In this document: one piece after another, positions 25,021-33,871 of the stretch | Layout of the letters: each line of letters opens with the position of its first letter | Position numbering within the stretch: position 1 is the stretch's first letter | Assembly: GCA_012799995.1 (NCBI GenBank) | Contig: JAAZKE010000064.1 | Location: 1-49,904 of the forward strand | Direction of reading: 5' to 3' | From: Chloroflexota bacterium | GTDB lineage: Bacteria > Chloroflexota > Anaerolineae > Anaerolineales > Anaerolineaceae | Length of the DNA: 49,904 nucleotides | Notes under the pieces: model-generated | Told to the model about the DNA's origin: nothing | Databases searched by the model: none | The model's input: the letters and a program-made list of their open reading frames with translations, nothing else | Made by a program: the position numbers and the translations under genes

Positions 25021-28000
25021 TATTTAATAATAACCTCATCGCTTCGAGTGCGTAGCCGCGCTGCAGTTTATCATGATAGCGTTGATTGGAGTAATTCCTT
25101 AAGCAGTTATAACAACTAGTCTCAACTCCACATTGACAGCTGTTTACCTTCTTATATCCTTCTAGAATTGCTTCTTTAAGATGATTCTTGATATTCTCTA
25201 CGTGTCCAGCTCCGCCAGGCACAGTGTCGAATAGTATTATTGAAGCTGGTTCGCCAAAGGACCGATAATATAATGTCCCATCAATGTCAGAACGTTTTAT
25301 CCCTTGTGACTCACACGCACCTTCTAACAAAGCGTACATCAAACTTCGTTGATAACTCAATGATTTGTTATTATTAAGCCTGGCTAACTTTGGTTGGAGT
25401 CCAGGCATCTTTATTTCGAGAACATCCGTCAAATATATATGGCCTAAGGCGACAAAGCTTAGCACATTTTCTTTATTGTATATACAATCAGTGTCAGTAA
25501 TAGGATTCTTATGATTAAGAAAATTTCTTTTTGTTGAGAAATCAACGACTTCGCCATAACCACAAGTTTTGCATATATTAAATCCTTCTCCATATCCATT
25601 GTTAACTTGGATTAAGTAACCATATTTTGAGTACCTAGTGTAAGTCTCTAAACCAAGCGAATCATCTAAAGAAAAGTCAGTGCTGTAATCAAATTTCTTT
25701 GATTTTTCTTCTTCATAATCCCCAAAGTAGACAGTGCTTGCATAAGTTCGTTCTGGAGGAGCTTCGCCTGGGATTTTAATTTCCGGTCGAGCAACGAAAC
25801 CTGTAATTGGAATAATAAACGTTTTTGGAGTTGACAGTTTTGCTCCGCAAGTGCAGATTGTAGGTACTTCCATTCCTTGATAGAGCTTTTTACATTCCTT
25901 GCAAATCACATATTTCTTTTGTGGCCATTCTTTCCTTCTGTGAATCTTTAATCCACCACCTGTCCAAATCTTTTTACCCGCTACGACCTGGCTGCCTGGA
26001 GCGAATTCGGAGATCGCCATTCGTAAATCTCGTGATAATTCAATATCTGTCCCCCCAGTATTAGCGTCCAGATGATTTGTTTGTAATTCAACTACATCTA
26101 CTGGGAAACCATATTTTGGAAGCACATTCCGCGAGCCTAAAAATCCTAAAATCTCTCCTGATTTCAGCTGGTTTATTATCTTTTCTTTACCAATAATTTT
26201 TTTCCCTAAATGCGGGTTGCGAGTTTTATCTGATTCAGACCAAAGATTATTAATTTCCATCTTGAGATATTCAAGGTCGTCGGTAATATCATCATGGGCA
26301 AGATCTAATACACCCTCATGATCTTCGTTGGTTAATTCTGAAATCCATCCCCAATCTTTAATATCTAACCTTTCATGCAGTCCCGAAGGAATAATATTCA
26401 TGAGTTCTTCTTTTAATTTCTGTGGACGTAAATCCAGGTATTTCTTTAGTAATTCTCTCCCATTTAGTCCTTCCTCTGGTGCAAAGAAATCACCGACATT
26501 TTTAAACCTTCTATTTTCTTTCTCATCTACCCATCGGAAAAAGCTAGCAAATACAGCTGAATGTAAATGTCGCCTGACTATTTTTTCGTTTGATAACGGC
26601 GTACGAGGAGGTTTTATCTTTCCAGAAATCATTCGTTCTGGCTCATTATAGTTGCTCAAATCGTGCGACCGTCTTTGAGCATAGGTCATAATATAAGCTG
26701 CACTGTCAGTACGTCTGCCTGCACGCCCCGCCCTTTGAATATAATTTGCAGTTGTCGGTGGCATGTTTCTCATCATGACTGCTTGCAGGTCGCCAACATC
26801 AACCCCAAGTTCGAACGTGGTGGAACAACTCAATAAATTAATCTTTCCTTGAATAAAGTCATTCTGGACCTCAGCGGCTTTTTTAGGCGTCCATTGGGCA
26901 GTATGTTCTTGTGCGGTCAACGGAATGAGGTTGTTCTTTAAGTAAGCATTACGAAAGACATTCTGTTCCAGAGTAGATCTGTGCTTAGACAATGGCTCGA
27001 GTTTCCCTGGACATGCGTAAGTCATACAAACTTCACTCGCTCCTTCAGGGTAAATGTTCTTACAATGGTCACAAATGACCCATCCATCCAGCTTATCATT
27101 TGGTAATTTCACTCGCCACATCTTATTGTCTATCGTATAAACAATTCCTTTTCGTTTATTCGGGTGAGTGACCTGATTAAATAAATTCATCCATCCTGTA
27201 TCTAATATAAATTCCCAAATCTCCTTCAATAATTCACGGGAGCGCTGTTTCGCTTCCTTTTTAGAGACTCCTTTGCTTATCAAAAGTCTTTTTAAATAAT
27301 CTGATCTACTGTTCTCATTATTAGGTTTCGGCATCCATGAGAATATTCCAGCTTTAGCATCTGCTTCATTTTGACGGAAGAAGAGTTGTCGATTGCGTGG
27401 CTTAAACTCCTCGGAATTGAAAATATTTTGATCAGGCATTAGATATGAGACTGCGCCTTGATAGCGCAAGGTATTTAACAAAAATCTTAATAACCGGTAG
27501 GTTTCTTCCCGATTTAAATTGAGAGGAGCATATTGCAGAAATTCTGGCCAATCCTCACCTACAACTGGATCAAACGAAATTAAACCCAAGCCTTCAAGAC
27601 TGATTCTTCGATCTAGTGGGGAAAAATCTTGCATCAACCATATCGCCATCGGACGCATACGTTCAGTATGCGTATCTTTTACATCAAAAAGGTTCAGCTC
27701 TTCAGCCTGATTGACTAAAGGATCGATTAGATCTGGCAATCGGATATCCGTATTAGTTTTGAAGCGTTCTTCAACGGTCTTTAAAATCAATCCACGACGC
27801 AAGTTTCGCATATGGGTTCTTTCAATATATGGAGCGAAGAAAGCAGCATTTTGTCGACTGTCAGTAAAGTTGAGCATTTTTCGCCCTTGACCTGGAAGGT
27901 CCTTTTCGTTTTCTTTTGTTGATGAAGGAAGTTGATCATACAAACTGCCAGCAATTACGCTGACTGGCGCGTCTTGCCCTGTCAAAAATCGGAAAACAGC

Positions 28001-29968
28001 CCCTGAGCTATTACGAGTAGAACAACTTACGCAACGCTTAAGTGTTTTCTTAGCTTTTAAATCAATTTTAAATACATCTATCAATTGTTCCTTGCAGGAA
28101 CACTTTTTTGGCTGACTCTTGCTCTGGACTTGGCCACAACGCGGACAAAGTTTCTTTTCTTCTAAGGATTCATGTGGACCTAAATCATCAATTTCAAGTT
28201 GTTCATTAACATTCTCGTCTTCGTTATCTTCAGCATCTCGACTAGTTAGTATGTAGTAATTCGTTTTCCGAGCAGTTTCCGAATTGCTTATTTGACTATC
28301 TTGGACTAAATAATTCAGATTTACATCGATTTCAAAACCTTCAGGCTCTTCCTCTAAAGTGCTGCCCGAGTCTTCCTTTCCAATATAGTAAGCAGTTCCA
28401 CAGCGAGTACAATTTGCCAACTCAAAAACACGGCTACCACAATCACAATAATTCCTTCTCTGAAGGTATAGGCGAGGCATACCTTCGGGATGTCCTTCTT
28501 TATTAAGGCATACAAACGCACCTTCTAATGCACGCGCAAATGTATGGTATCGAGCAGGCAATAAAGGCATATCATCTTCTCCAGCTTTCGCGATAACAGC
28601 CAGGTCAACCAAATCAATTAAACTTTGCTCTGCGTTGTCTGCCTCAGGAAAAATTGTGTCAGCAACGTTATGTAACAACTCCGGTTTATCGTTAATTTCC
28701 GTTAATAACTTATGGATATTGCTATCTCCCTTCAAAATGTTGTAGAGTAATACTGGCACACGTTGAGCAGACGATTGTTGACTTAAGATTTCCGCCTGTG
28801 CCACAATCTCTTCCGGAACTAAGTTCTCCAGAAATAACTGCTTGATATTTTTGGTGATTGTTTCTTCAGATTCCTGCGAATTAACTGTATAAAGCAAGGA
28901 GGCATAAACCTCAGGTTTTAGGCTTCCCCATATTTCTCCAAGAGCATTTAGTGGGAGCATATCTGCCCCGACAACATCTTGTTCATCAGGGTTGTTATCA
29001 TCCCAGACAAAGCTTTTGTTAAACAGTTTTGAAGCAAAGTCAACCACCTCAGGGTAATCTGCTTTTCCGGCACCCATCGTAGCTGAAGTGGCAATTGCTT
29101 TAATCTTGCCGTGCTTGTCACCAGCAACACGCTCCTGCAAGCGCCTGAGCAACATGGCAATTTCGGTGGCATTCGCACCATCATAAACATGGGCTTCATC
29201 TACAACGATATAGTGCCAGTGATTACCAGTAACTCCATCAAACAAAGATGTAGCTTCTGGCCTTAACAATAAGTATTCCAGCATGGCGTAGTTTGTCACT
29301 AATATATGTGGTGGAGTCTCGTGCATTTCATCACGAGACTTTAATTCATTTTCGATTTCTGGCTCCGACCCACCATACATCGTTCTGAAATTGTTAAGAG
29401 CATCTTTCCTTGAATCTGGCGTTTCCGCAATATTAATATAACGACCAAAAGTAATTGCAGGGTAACTCTGGAGGATTCGTCGCAGACGTTTCATTTGATC
29501 ATTTGCCAAAGCATTCATGGGATAGAGCAAGAGTGCTCGCACACCAGGCTGGCTCAAAGTCCCCGCATCTTGTTCCCGTAATAAGTAGTCCAGCAGTGGT
29601 ATTAAGAATGACTCGGTCTTGCCCGAACCAGTTCCCGTGCTAACAACGATATTGCGACCCTTTACTACCTTGCGAATTGCATTGACCTGATGTGAATATA
29701 AAGGGCGGTCAAAAGGTAAGTGATCAGAACATAAATCTTTGAATCGAGTAGAAAGAACTCCTTCATCAACCAGCTGATGAATACTTAAATCTTTTTTATA
29801 CGGCAATGCAATTTGCAATAGGGGCCCTTTCACGAGCACGTCCTGCCCCTCAATAGCTTTCGCAAATTCGTCGCGAAGCTCTTCATCCTGAAAAGGTTTT
29901 ATGGTTTTCAGGTAGTTAATATAGGTTGTCCGAATTGCCTCGGTAGTTTGTAGTGGATGAATTGCCAT
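25010..29968 (-). CDS. Very large DEAH-box helicase with DUF1998-type zinc C-terminus (DruE/DrmA-B-like)
   Basis: The start is set at 29968 because GGGAGG lies 6 bases before that ATG, while the more upstream ATG lies inside the previous stop region. The product has about 1652 residues. Superfamily 2 helicase motifs are clear: Walker A STGTGSGKTES near 110, VVDEAHVYDG near 256, ATSATMG, and NYIQRAGRAGR near 1078. Several zinc-ribbon-like clusters follow (CDCGSRVFELANCTRCG, CPRCGQ with CSCKEQ, CDHCKNIYP). The last 60 residues hold CQCGVETSCYNCLRNYSNQ, the DUF1998 pattern. DruE (Druantia) has helicase and DUF1998 in one chain; DISARM splits them as DrmA and DrmB. The role is probably recognition or unwinding of foreign DNA. 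Confidence 0.85.
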   Translation of the reverse strand: MAIHPLQTTEAIRTTYINYLKTIKPFQDEELRDEFAKAIEGQDVLVKGPLLQIALPYKKDLSIHQLVDEGVLSTRFKDLCSDHLPFDRPLYSHQVNAIRKVVKGRNIVVSTGTGSGKTESFLIPLLDYLLREQDAGTLSQPGVRALLLYPMNALANDQMKRLRRILQSYPAITFGRYINIAETPDSRKDALNNFRTMYGGSEPEIENELKSRDEMHETPPHILVTNYAMLEYLLLRPEATSLFDGVTGNHWHYIVVDEAHVYDGANATEIAMLLRRLQERVAGDKHGKIKAIATSATMGAGKADYPEVVDFASKLFNKSFVWDDNNPDEQDVVGADMLPLNALGEIWGSLKPEVYASLLYTVNSQESEETITKNIKQLFLENLVPEEIVAQAEILSQQSSAQRVPVLLYNILKGDSNIHKLLTEINDKPELLHNVADTIFPEADNAEQSLIDLVDLAVIAKAGEDDMPLLPARYHTFARALEGAFVCLNKEGHPEGMPRLYLQRRNYCDCGSRVFELANCTRCGTAYYIGKEDSGSTLEEEPEGFEIDVNLNYLVQDSQISNSETARKTNYYILTSRDAEDNEDENVNEQLEIDDLGPHESLEEKKLCPRCGQVQSKSQPKKCSCKEQLIDVFKIDLKAKKTLKRCVSCSTRNSSGAVFRFLTGQDAPVSVIAGSLYDQLPSSTKENEKDLPGQGRKMLNFTDSRQNAAFFAPYIERTHMRNLRRGLILKTVEERFKTNTDIRLPDLIDPLVNQAEELNLFDVKDTHTERMRPMAIWLMQDFSPLDRRISLEGLGLISFDPVVGEDWPEFLQYAPLNLNREETYRLLRFLLNTLRYQGAVSYLMPDQNIFNSEEFKPRNRQLFFRQNEADAKAGIFSWMPKPNNENSRSDYLKRLLISKGVSKKEAKQRSRELLKEIWEFILDTGWMNLFNQVTHPNKRKGIVYTIDNKMWRVKLPNDKLDGWVICDHCKNIYPEGASEVCMTYACPGKLEPLSKHRSTLEQNVFRNAYLKNNLIPLTAQEHTAQWTPKKAAEVQNDFIQGKINLLSCSTTFELGVDVGDLQAVMMRNMPPTTANYIQRAGRAGRRTDSAAYIMTYAQRRSHDLSNYNEPERMISGKIKPPRTPLSNEKIVRRHLHSAVFASFFRWVDEKENRRFKNVGDFFAPEEGLNGRELLKKYLDLRPQKLKEELMNIIPSGLHERLDIKDWGWISELTNEDHEGVLDLAHDDITDDLEYLKMEINNLWSESDKTRNPHLGKKIIGKEKIINQLKSGEILGFLGSRNVLPKYGFPVDVVELQTNHLDANTGGTDIELSRDLRMAISEFAPGSQVVAGKKIWTGGGLKIHRRKEWPQKKYVICKECKKLYQGMEVPTICTCGAKLSTPKTFIIPITGFVARPEIKIPGEAPPERTYASTVYFGDYEEEKSKKFDYSTDFSLDDSLGLETYTRYSKYGYLIQVNNGYGEGFNICKTCGYGEVVDFSTKRNFLNHKNPITDTDCIYNKENVLSFVALGHIYLTDVLEIKMPGLQPKLARLNNNKSLSYQRSLMYALLEGACESQGIKRSDIDGTLYYRSFGEPASIILFDTVPGGAGHVENIKNHLKEAILEGYKKVNSCQCGVETSCYNCLRNYSNQRYHDKLQRGYALEAMRLLLNNGY

Positions 29969-29988
29969 ATTTTGCCTCCCAATTTTCA

Positions 29989-32900
29989 TTATAGGATTTC
30001 TATATCAGTTGGATTGAAAGAAGCCTTTCCTTGTACCATTTCAAATCTAAACGTTTCGTATCTATGCATACTTCTATGATGTCTATAAATTATGCTTTGA
30101 ACAGGATGTGAAAATTTACCACATGTAGAGCATCGAAAAAAACAGTCATTATCGATAATATAGAATACAGAACGTTCGAAATCCATCTCAAAATCGATAT
30201 TTTCTCCACCAGAGTCAGAATTCATACTTAATATAAAATTTGAGTCCGCTTTGTAAACTGTCTTCAAAATTGAACCATCTATTGCGCGAATACCTACTAC
30301 ACTCGCTTCACCAAAAGGCGTTAACAACAAGCTCCCTACTGAGATGATACCCGCTGCTTGTGGAAAGTCATTTTCTAACTTCTTGATCCAACTTGACCAT
30401 AAAGTTGGTTGATTGTTGTTTTTGAGCTGAATAAGCGATTCCTCGGGTTGGCGCTTTAAAACGTCATAAAATGACTCGTCATCAATTCGATCGGTTTGTT
30501 TAGCATTGAATAGAAGTGGAAAAACATCCTCATCCTTATGTTCAGAGAGGATTGTCAGATATTGTGAGATCACATCGGATGAGCGCTCAACGAGCGCAGC
30601 CCTCTTGAGAGCTTCTAGGAGCCACTCAGGTAGGTCTTTCGGGTTTTCGCTTATGTAGTTTGATAATAACTTCGTTAGTAGAATATCGCTTGATGGATTA
30701 TCTTCCATGTTTAGAAGATTTGCCAAAGCCCATTCAGCTACATCACGGTTTTCATTCAATACTTCAGCGGCATCATTCGCTGATAGCCTTGATTCATCAA
30801 TCATCCTTACGATATAGGAGATTAAGCTATCATCTTTTCTGGAGATAAGTGATCTGATGCATGTTGAAGTGACTTGCGGATCATCAATATTGTCAAGCAT
30901 AAGGTAAGCTGTATCTTTATAAAGCCTGGAGGTATCCGAATCGGTCTCGGTAAGCCTTATCATCCGCATATAGGAAATCAGATTGGGATCATCTTTAGGA
31001 TACTTTTTTAGGATGGATTCGACAAGTTTAGGATGGAACATGAACTTGCGGAAAAAACTAAAAAATGGCCCGCGTTTTATCTTTGATTCCATCCAGTGAA
31101 CTGAATTAACCAATGCAACGACATCCGAAACATCTTTTAAAGGCAAAGCTGCTTCTGAGAGAGCTTGATCTCTACTATTGGAATCTCCGAGCGAATCATA
31201 AATACAACTTCTTTCAATTGCATTCCGAAATTTTAAATTTGGATTATTTTGAACTTGTGCTAAATCCGCTAATCTTTTATGCGGATCTTCTAAGTCAATT
31301 ACATAGCGCAAACTATCTTTTGGCGGTTCTGCTGCTTCATGTTCCCATCTTCGACGGATGTAAAAGTAAACAGAATAACTCGAGGGTGGCAAAGCAAGAT
31401 TTTCGAAAAGAAAATCCCCGCGGCAAGCATCAGGTATTTTTACTTCAATCAAGTTTTGCCAAGGTTGCCAATTCGATTTAAGCATCACACGACGACCTTT
31501 GAGCGGAAGGTCCTCCTCCCAAGTTAATCTCCACTCCAAATCTGAAACCTGTTTCAGTTGAACATTGTTAACGACCATCTCAGGGCTAACTTCAAGGAGT
31601 GAGTATTTTATAGGCGGGCTCTTGTAATCTTTTTGGAATACTAACAGAAATTGGACTTGGGAATTGCTTGCTCTTATCGTATCAGCAAATTGTTTGAGAG
31701 ATACTCGCAACTGATCCCTCGAAAAGCCTGTTCTCTGGAAAGGAGCTTCTTGAAGAATATGTTCTTCTGAATCGGTCTCAACCAACTGACATGTAATCTC
31801 GCCAATATGTTCTGCTAAACCATACATTTCCACATACAAACCACTGCTCTCATATTGGAGAAACCGCTCTACGGAAATATGAATTCCTTGTTGATCCAAT
31901 TTCATTTCACCAGGATTTTGCGCCTCAGCCAACCCCCACCTCAAACGGATAATCGGGATCGTACAGGATACTTGAACAACCACACCTTCAGGTGTGGTCA
32001 TCCTAAGGTTTAGAGATATGCGGCGCGCATCTGGTGGAGCTTCAACCTCAAACATCCCGTCTGAATTTGTGATTTTTGCTGTCTTTGGGCTGCTTTGGTC
32101 AATAATCCAGGACCCCTTTGGTAGCCTAATGCCGAATTTGACGGGTCTTTTTGCCTCATCCGTATCGGGAAAGTTGCTTGAGTAGTTATATAGTTTCAAG
32201 GAAGGCCATAAGCGGATTTGAAATTCACTTTTTCCACCTTTTGAGTTAGAAACCTTAATTTCATAGGTGCCGGCAGCCTGGTCACCTAAGATAGAGCGAA
32301 GTGAAAAAAGAATACGGTCATCTTCAAACCTGCATAACTCGTTACATTCACTCAACACGAACTGTTTCTTAATGTTAGGTGCTGCTTGATCTATTGCTGC
32401 AATATCGACTTTCCAGCCGGCTAATGCTTTTGAATCGGTTGCGTTCCGTGGTCTGGGAATGCTTATTTTCGGTGGCTCTGAAATATATAGTGGTTGATCA
32501 AGGTTTTCATCAAATTCAAACAGGTGACCTTCGATAAGCGCGGGTGTGATATTATCCCAGGCGATTGGAATGACCTGACCTAATGGCTGACCGTCCTTGT
32601 AAACCAATAAAGAATTCGCGCTCTTTAGACTCAAATGTTCAACTTGCCAGTTACTCCACCCGGAACTGCTGTACTTGAAGGCGCCTTCTCTTCGTGCTTC
32701 CCCTTCAATTTCAAGATCGGAACCCGCTGGTGTTAACAAGTAAAGATCTTCAGCAGGAAGGGTCTGAACAATAGGAATGTGTCGAAAGTTCTCCTTGAAT
32801 GCCATCAGTGATACTTTAGCATCGTTTTCCAACAGAGGGAGAGACCAGCGTCGGATTTGATTGCTGCTATCAAGATCAAATGATAACGAAACGGTTACCC

Positions 32901-33843
32901 TTGTTGTTGGGTTTGACAGAGCGAAAAAACTATCACGAGAAATATAATCTTGCCCTTGACGCACAATTTCACAAGGAATAATTTTCGATGTGTCAACTTC
33001 CATAAGAGAAACGACCCAATGCAAATCTTTTTCTGCAATATTCAAGGGTACTACCTGAGATGGTAAACGCAATAGAACAGCGGCTTCCTCAGGATAAGGA
33101 TTAAGTTCAAGATATGGCTTTTTCCAATGAAACTTCTTGTCAGACTGGCTTTCGCTATATTGCTCAAAGAAAGCATGGATGTATCCTGGTAATTCAGGAA
33201 CTTCGCTACGCGGGAGAATCTCACCATAGTTTTCATCGGCATGCTTGACCAACTTGCAGCAAGCGTTGAACCATGCCAAACCCATCTCACCGCTATTATT
33301 AATGAAGTCTTTTACAGGTTTATCAACATTAGCAGTTTCGACCAGGTACTTTAATGCTTCTGCAGGTGGAAGTTCCTTCAACCGGTCATCCTTTACTGCA
33401 GGTTCGACCATCCGTTCAAAAAAATCTGGTAATGAGTAAACGGGAATCCCACCATGGAAGCGTATGGTTGTGACGTAATGGTTGGATGTGTCATTTTTGT
33501 TGAATGTCTTCAGTACGTTTGCCTTAGCAAGTTTCAGAAATTCTTTGTGCCACCCGCCGCTTTGGAGATGCTGAGTAGCACCAACTTTCTCTTGCAAGGC
33601 TTCCCAATAACCAGCTTGATCGTTCGCCGCAGCAAAGTGAGCCAGAAGTGTCATAAAGGTAAAGGGGTATTGTTTGACAATTCGCTGAGTAGCCTGCGTG
33701 AACGTACCAATCTGCAATTGTGTCTTGATGATTGCAGCTAATTCATCCAGATCTGCTTCGGATATTGGAATTTCACCAATAATGCGCAGCTTGCTTTCAA
33801 AATAAGGCTTTAAGGTTTTCTCCCAATTAATCAGCTCATTCAT
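29989..33843 (-). CDS. Unknown 1284-residue protein of the defence operon with C-terminal zinc-like motif
   Basis: I do not recognise this family. The N-terminal 250 residues look helical (INWEKTLKPYFESKLRIIGE...), the middle 280-850 is rich in beta-strand-like stretches and may contain Ig-like or other sandwich repeats, and the segment about 880-1150 is helical with repeat-like spacing. Near residue 1239 CSTCGKFSHPVQSIIYRHHRSMH offers two cysteines and several histidines that could bind zinc. No nuclease, PglZ, PLD or ATPase motif was found. It lies between the methylase and helicase genes with gaps of 28 and 20 bases, so it is a constant-looking partner of both, perhaps a scaffold or target sensor. 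Confidence 0.6.
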   Translation of the reverse strand: MNELINWEKTLKPYFESKLRIIGEIPISEADLDELAAIIKTQLQIGTFTQATQRIVKQYPFTFMTLLAHFAAANDQAGYWEALQEKVGATQHLQSGGWHKEFLKLAKANVLKTFNKNDTSNHYVTTIRFHGGIPVYSLPDFFERMVEPAVKDDRLKELPPAEALKYLVETANVDKPVKDFINNSGEMGLAWFNACCKLVKHADENYGEILPRSEVPELPGYIHAFFEQYSESQSDKKFHWKKPYLELNPYPEEAAVLLRLPSQVVPLNIAEKDLHWVVSLMEVDTSKIIPCEIVRQGQDYISRDSFFALSNPTTRVTVSLSFDLDSSNQIRRWSLPLLENDAKVSLMAFKENFRHIPIVQTLPAEDLYLLTPAGSDLEIEGEARREGAFKYSSSGWSNWQVEHLSLKSANSLLVYKDGQPLGQVIPIAWDNITPALIEGHLFEFDENLDQPLYISEPPKISIPRPRNATDSKALAGWKVDIAAIDQAAPNIKKQFVLSECNELCRFEDDRILFSLRSILGDQAAGTYEIKVSNSKGGKSEFQIRLWPSLKLYNYSSNFPDTDEAKRPVKFGIRLPKGSWIIDQSSPKTAKITNSDGMFEVEAPPDARRISLNLRMTTPEGVVVQVSCTIPIIRLRWGLAEAQNPGEMKLDQQGIHISVERFLQYESSGLYVEMYGLAEHIGEITCQLVETDSEEHILQEAPFQRTGFSRDQLRVSLKQFADTIRASNSQVQFLLVFQKDYKSPPIKYSLLEVSPEMVVNNVQLKQVSDLEWRLTWEEDLPLKGRRVMLKSNWQPWQNLIEVKIPDACRGDFLFENLALPPSSYSVYFYIRRRWEHEAAEPPKDSLRYVIDLEDPHKRLADLAQVQNNPNLKFRNAIERSCIYDSLGDSNSRDQALSEAALPLKDVSDVVALVNSVHWMESKIKRGPFFSFFRKFMFHPKLVESILKKYPKDDPNLISYMRMIRLTETDSDTSRLYKDTAYLMLDNIDDPQVTSTCIRSLISRKDDSLISYIVRMIDESRLSANDAAEVLNENRDVAEWALANLLNMEDNPSSDILLTKLLSNYISENPKDLPEWLLEALKRAALVERSSDVISQYLTILSEHKDEDVFPLLFNAKQTDRIDDESFYDVLKRQPEESLIQLKNNNQPTLWSSWIKKLENDFPQAAGIISVGSLLLTPFGEASVVGIRAIDGSILKTVYKADSNFILSMNSDSGGENIDFEMDFERSVFYIIDNDCFFRCSTCGKFSHPVQSIIYRHHRSMHRYETFRFEMVQGKASFNPTDIEIL

Positions 33844-33871
33844 TTGCCCCTCGCTTTAGAATCGTATTTTT

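Noticed and set aside
29989..33843. Possible PglZ phosphatase in the operon
   Set aside because: No metal-binding aspartate/histidine pattern of the alkaline phosphatase superfamily was visible.
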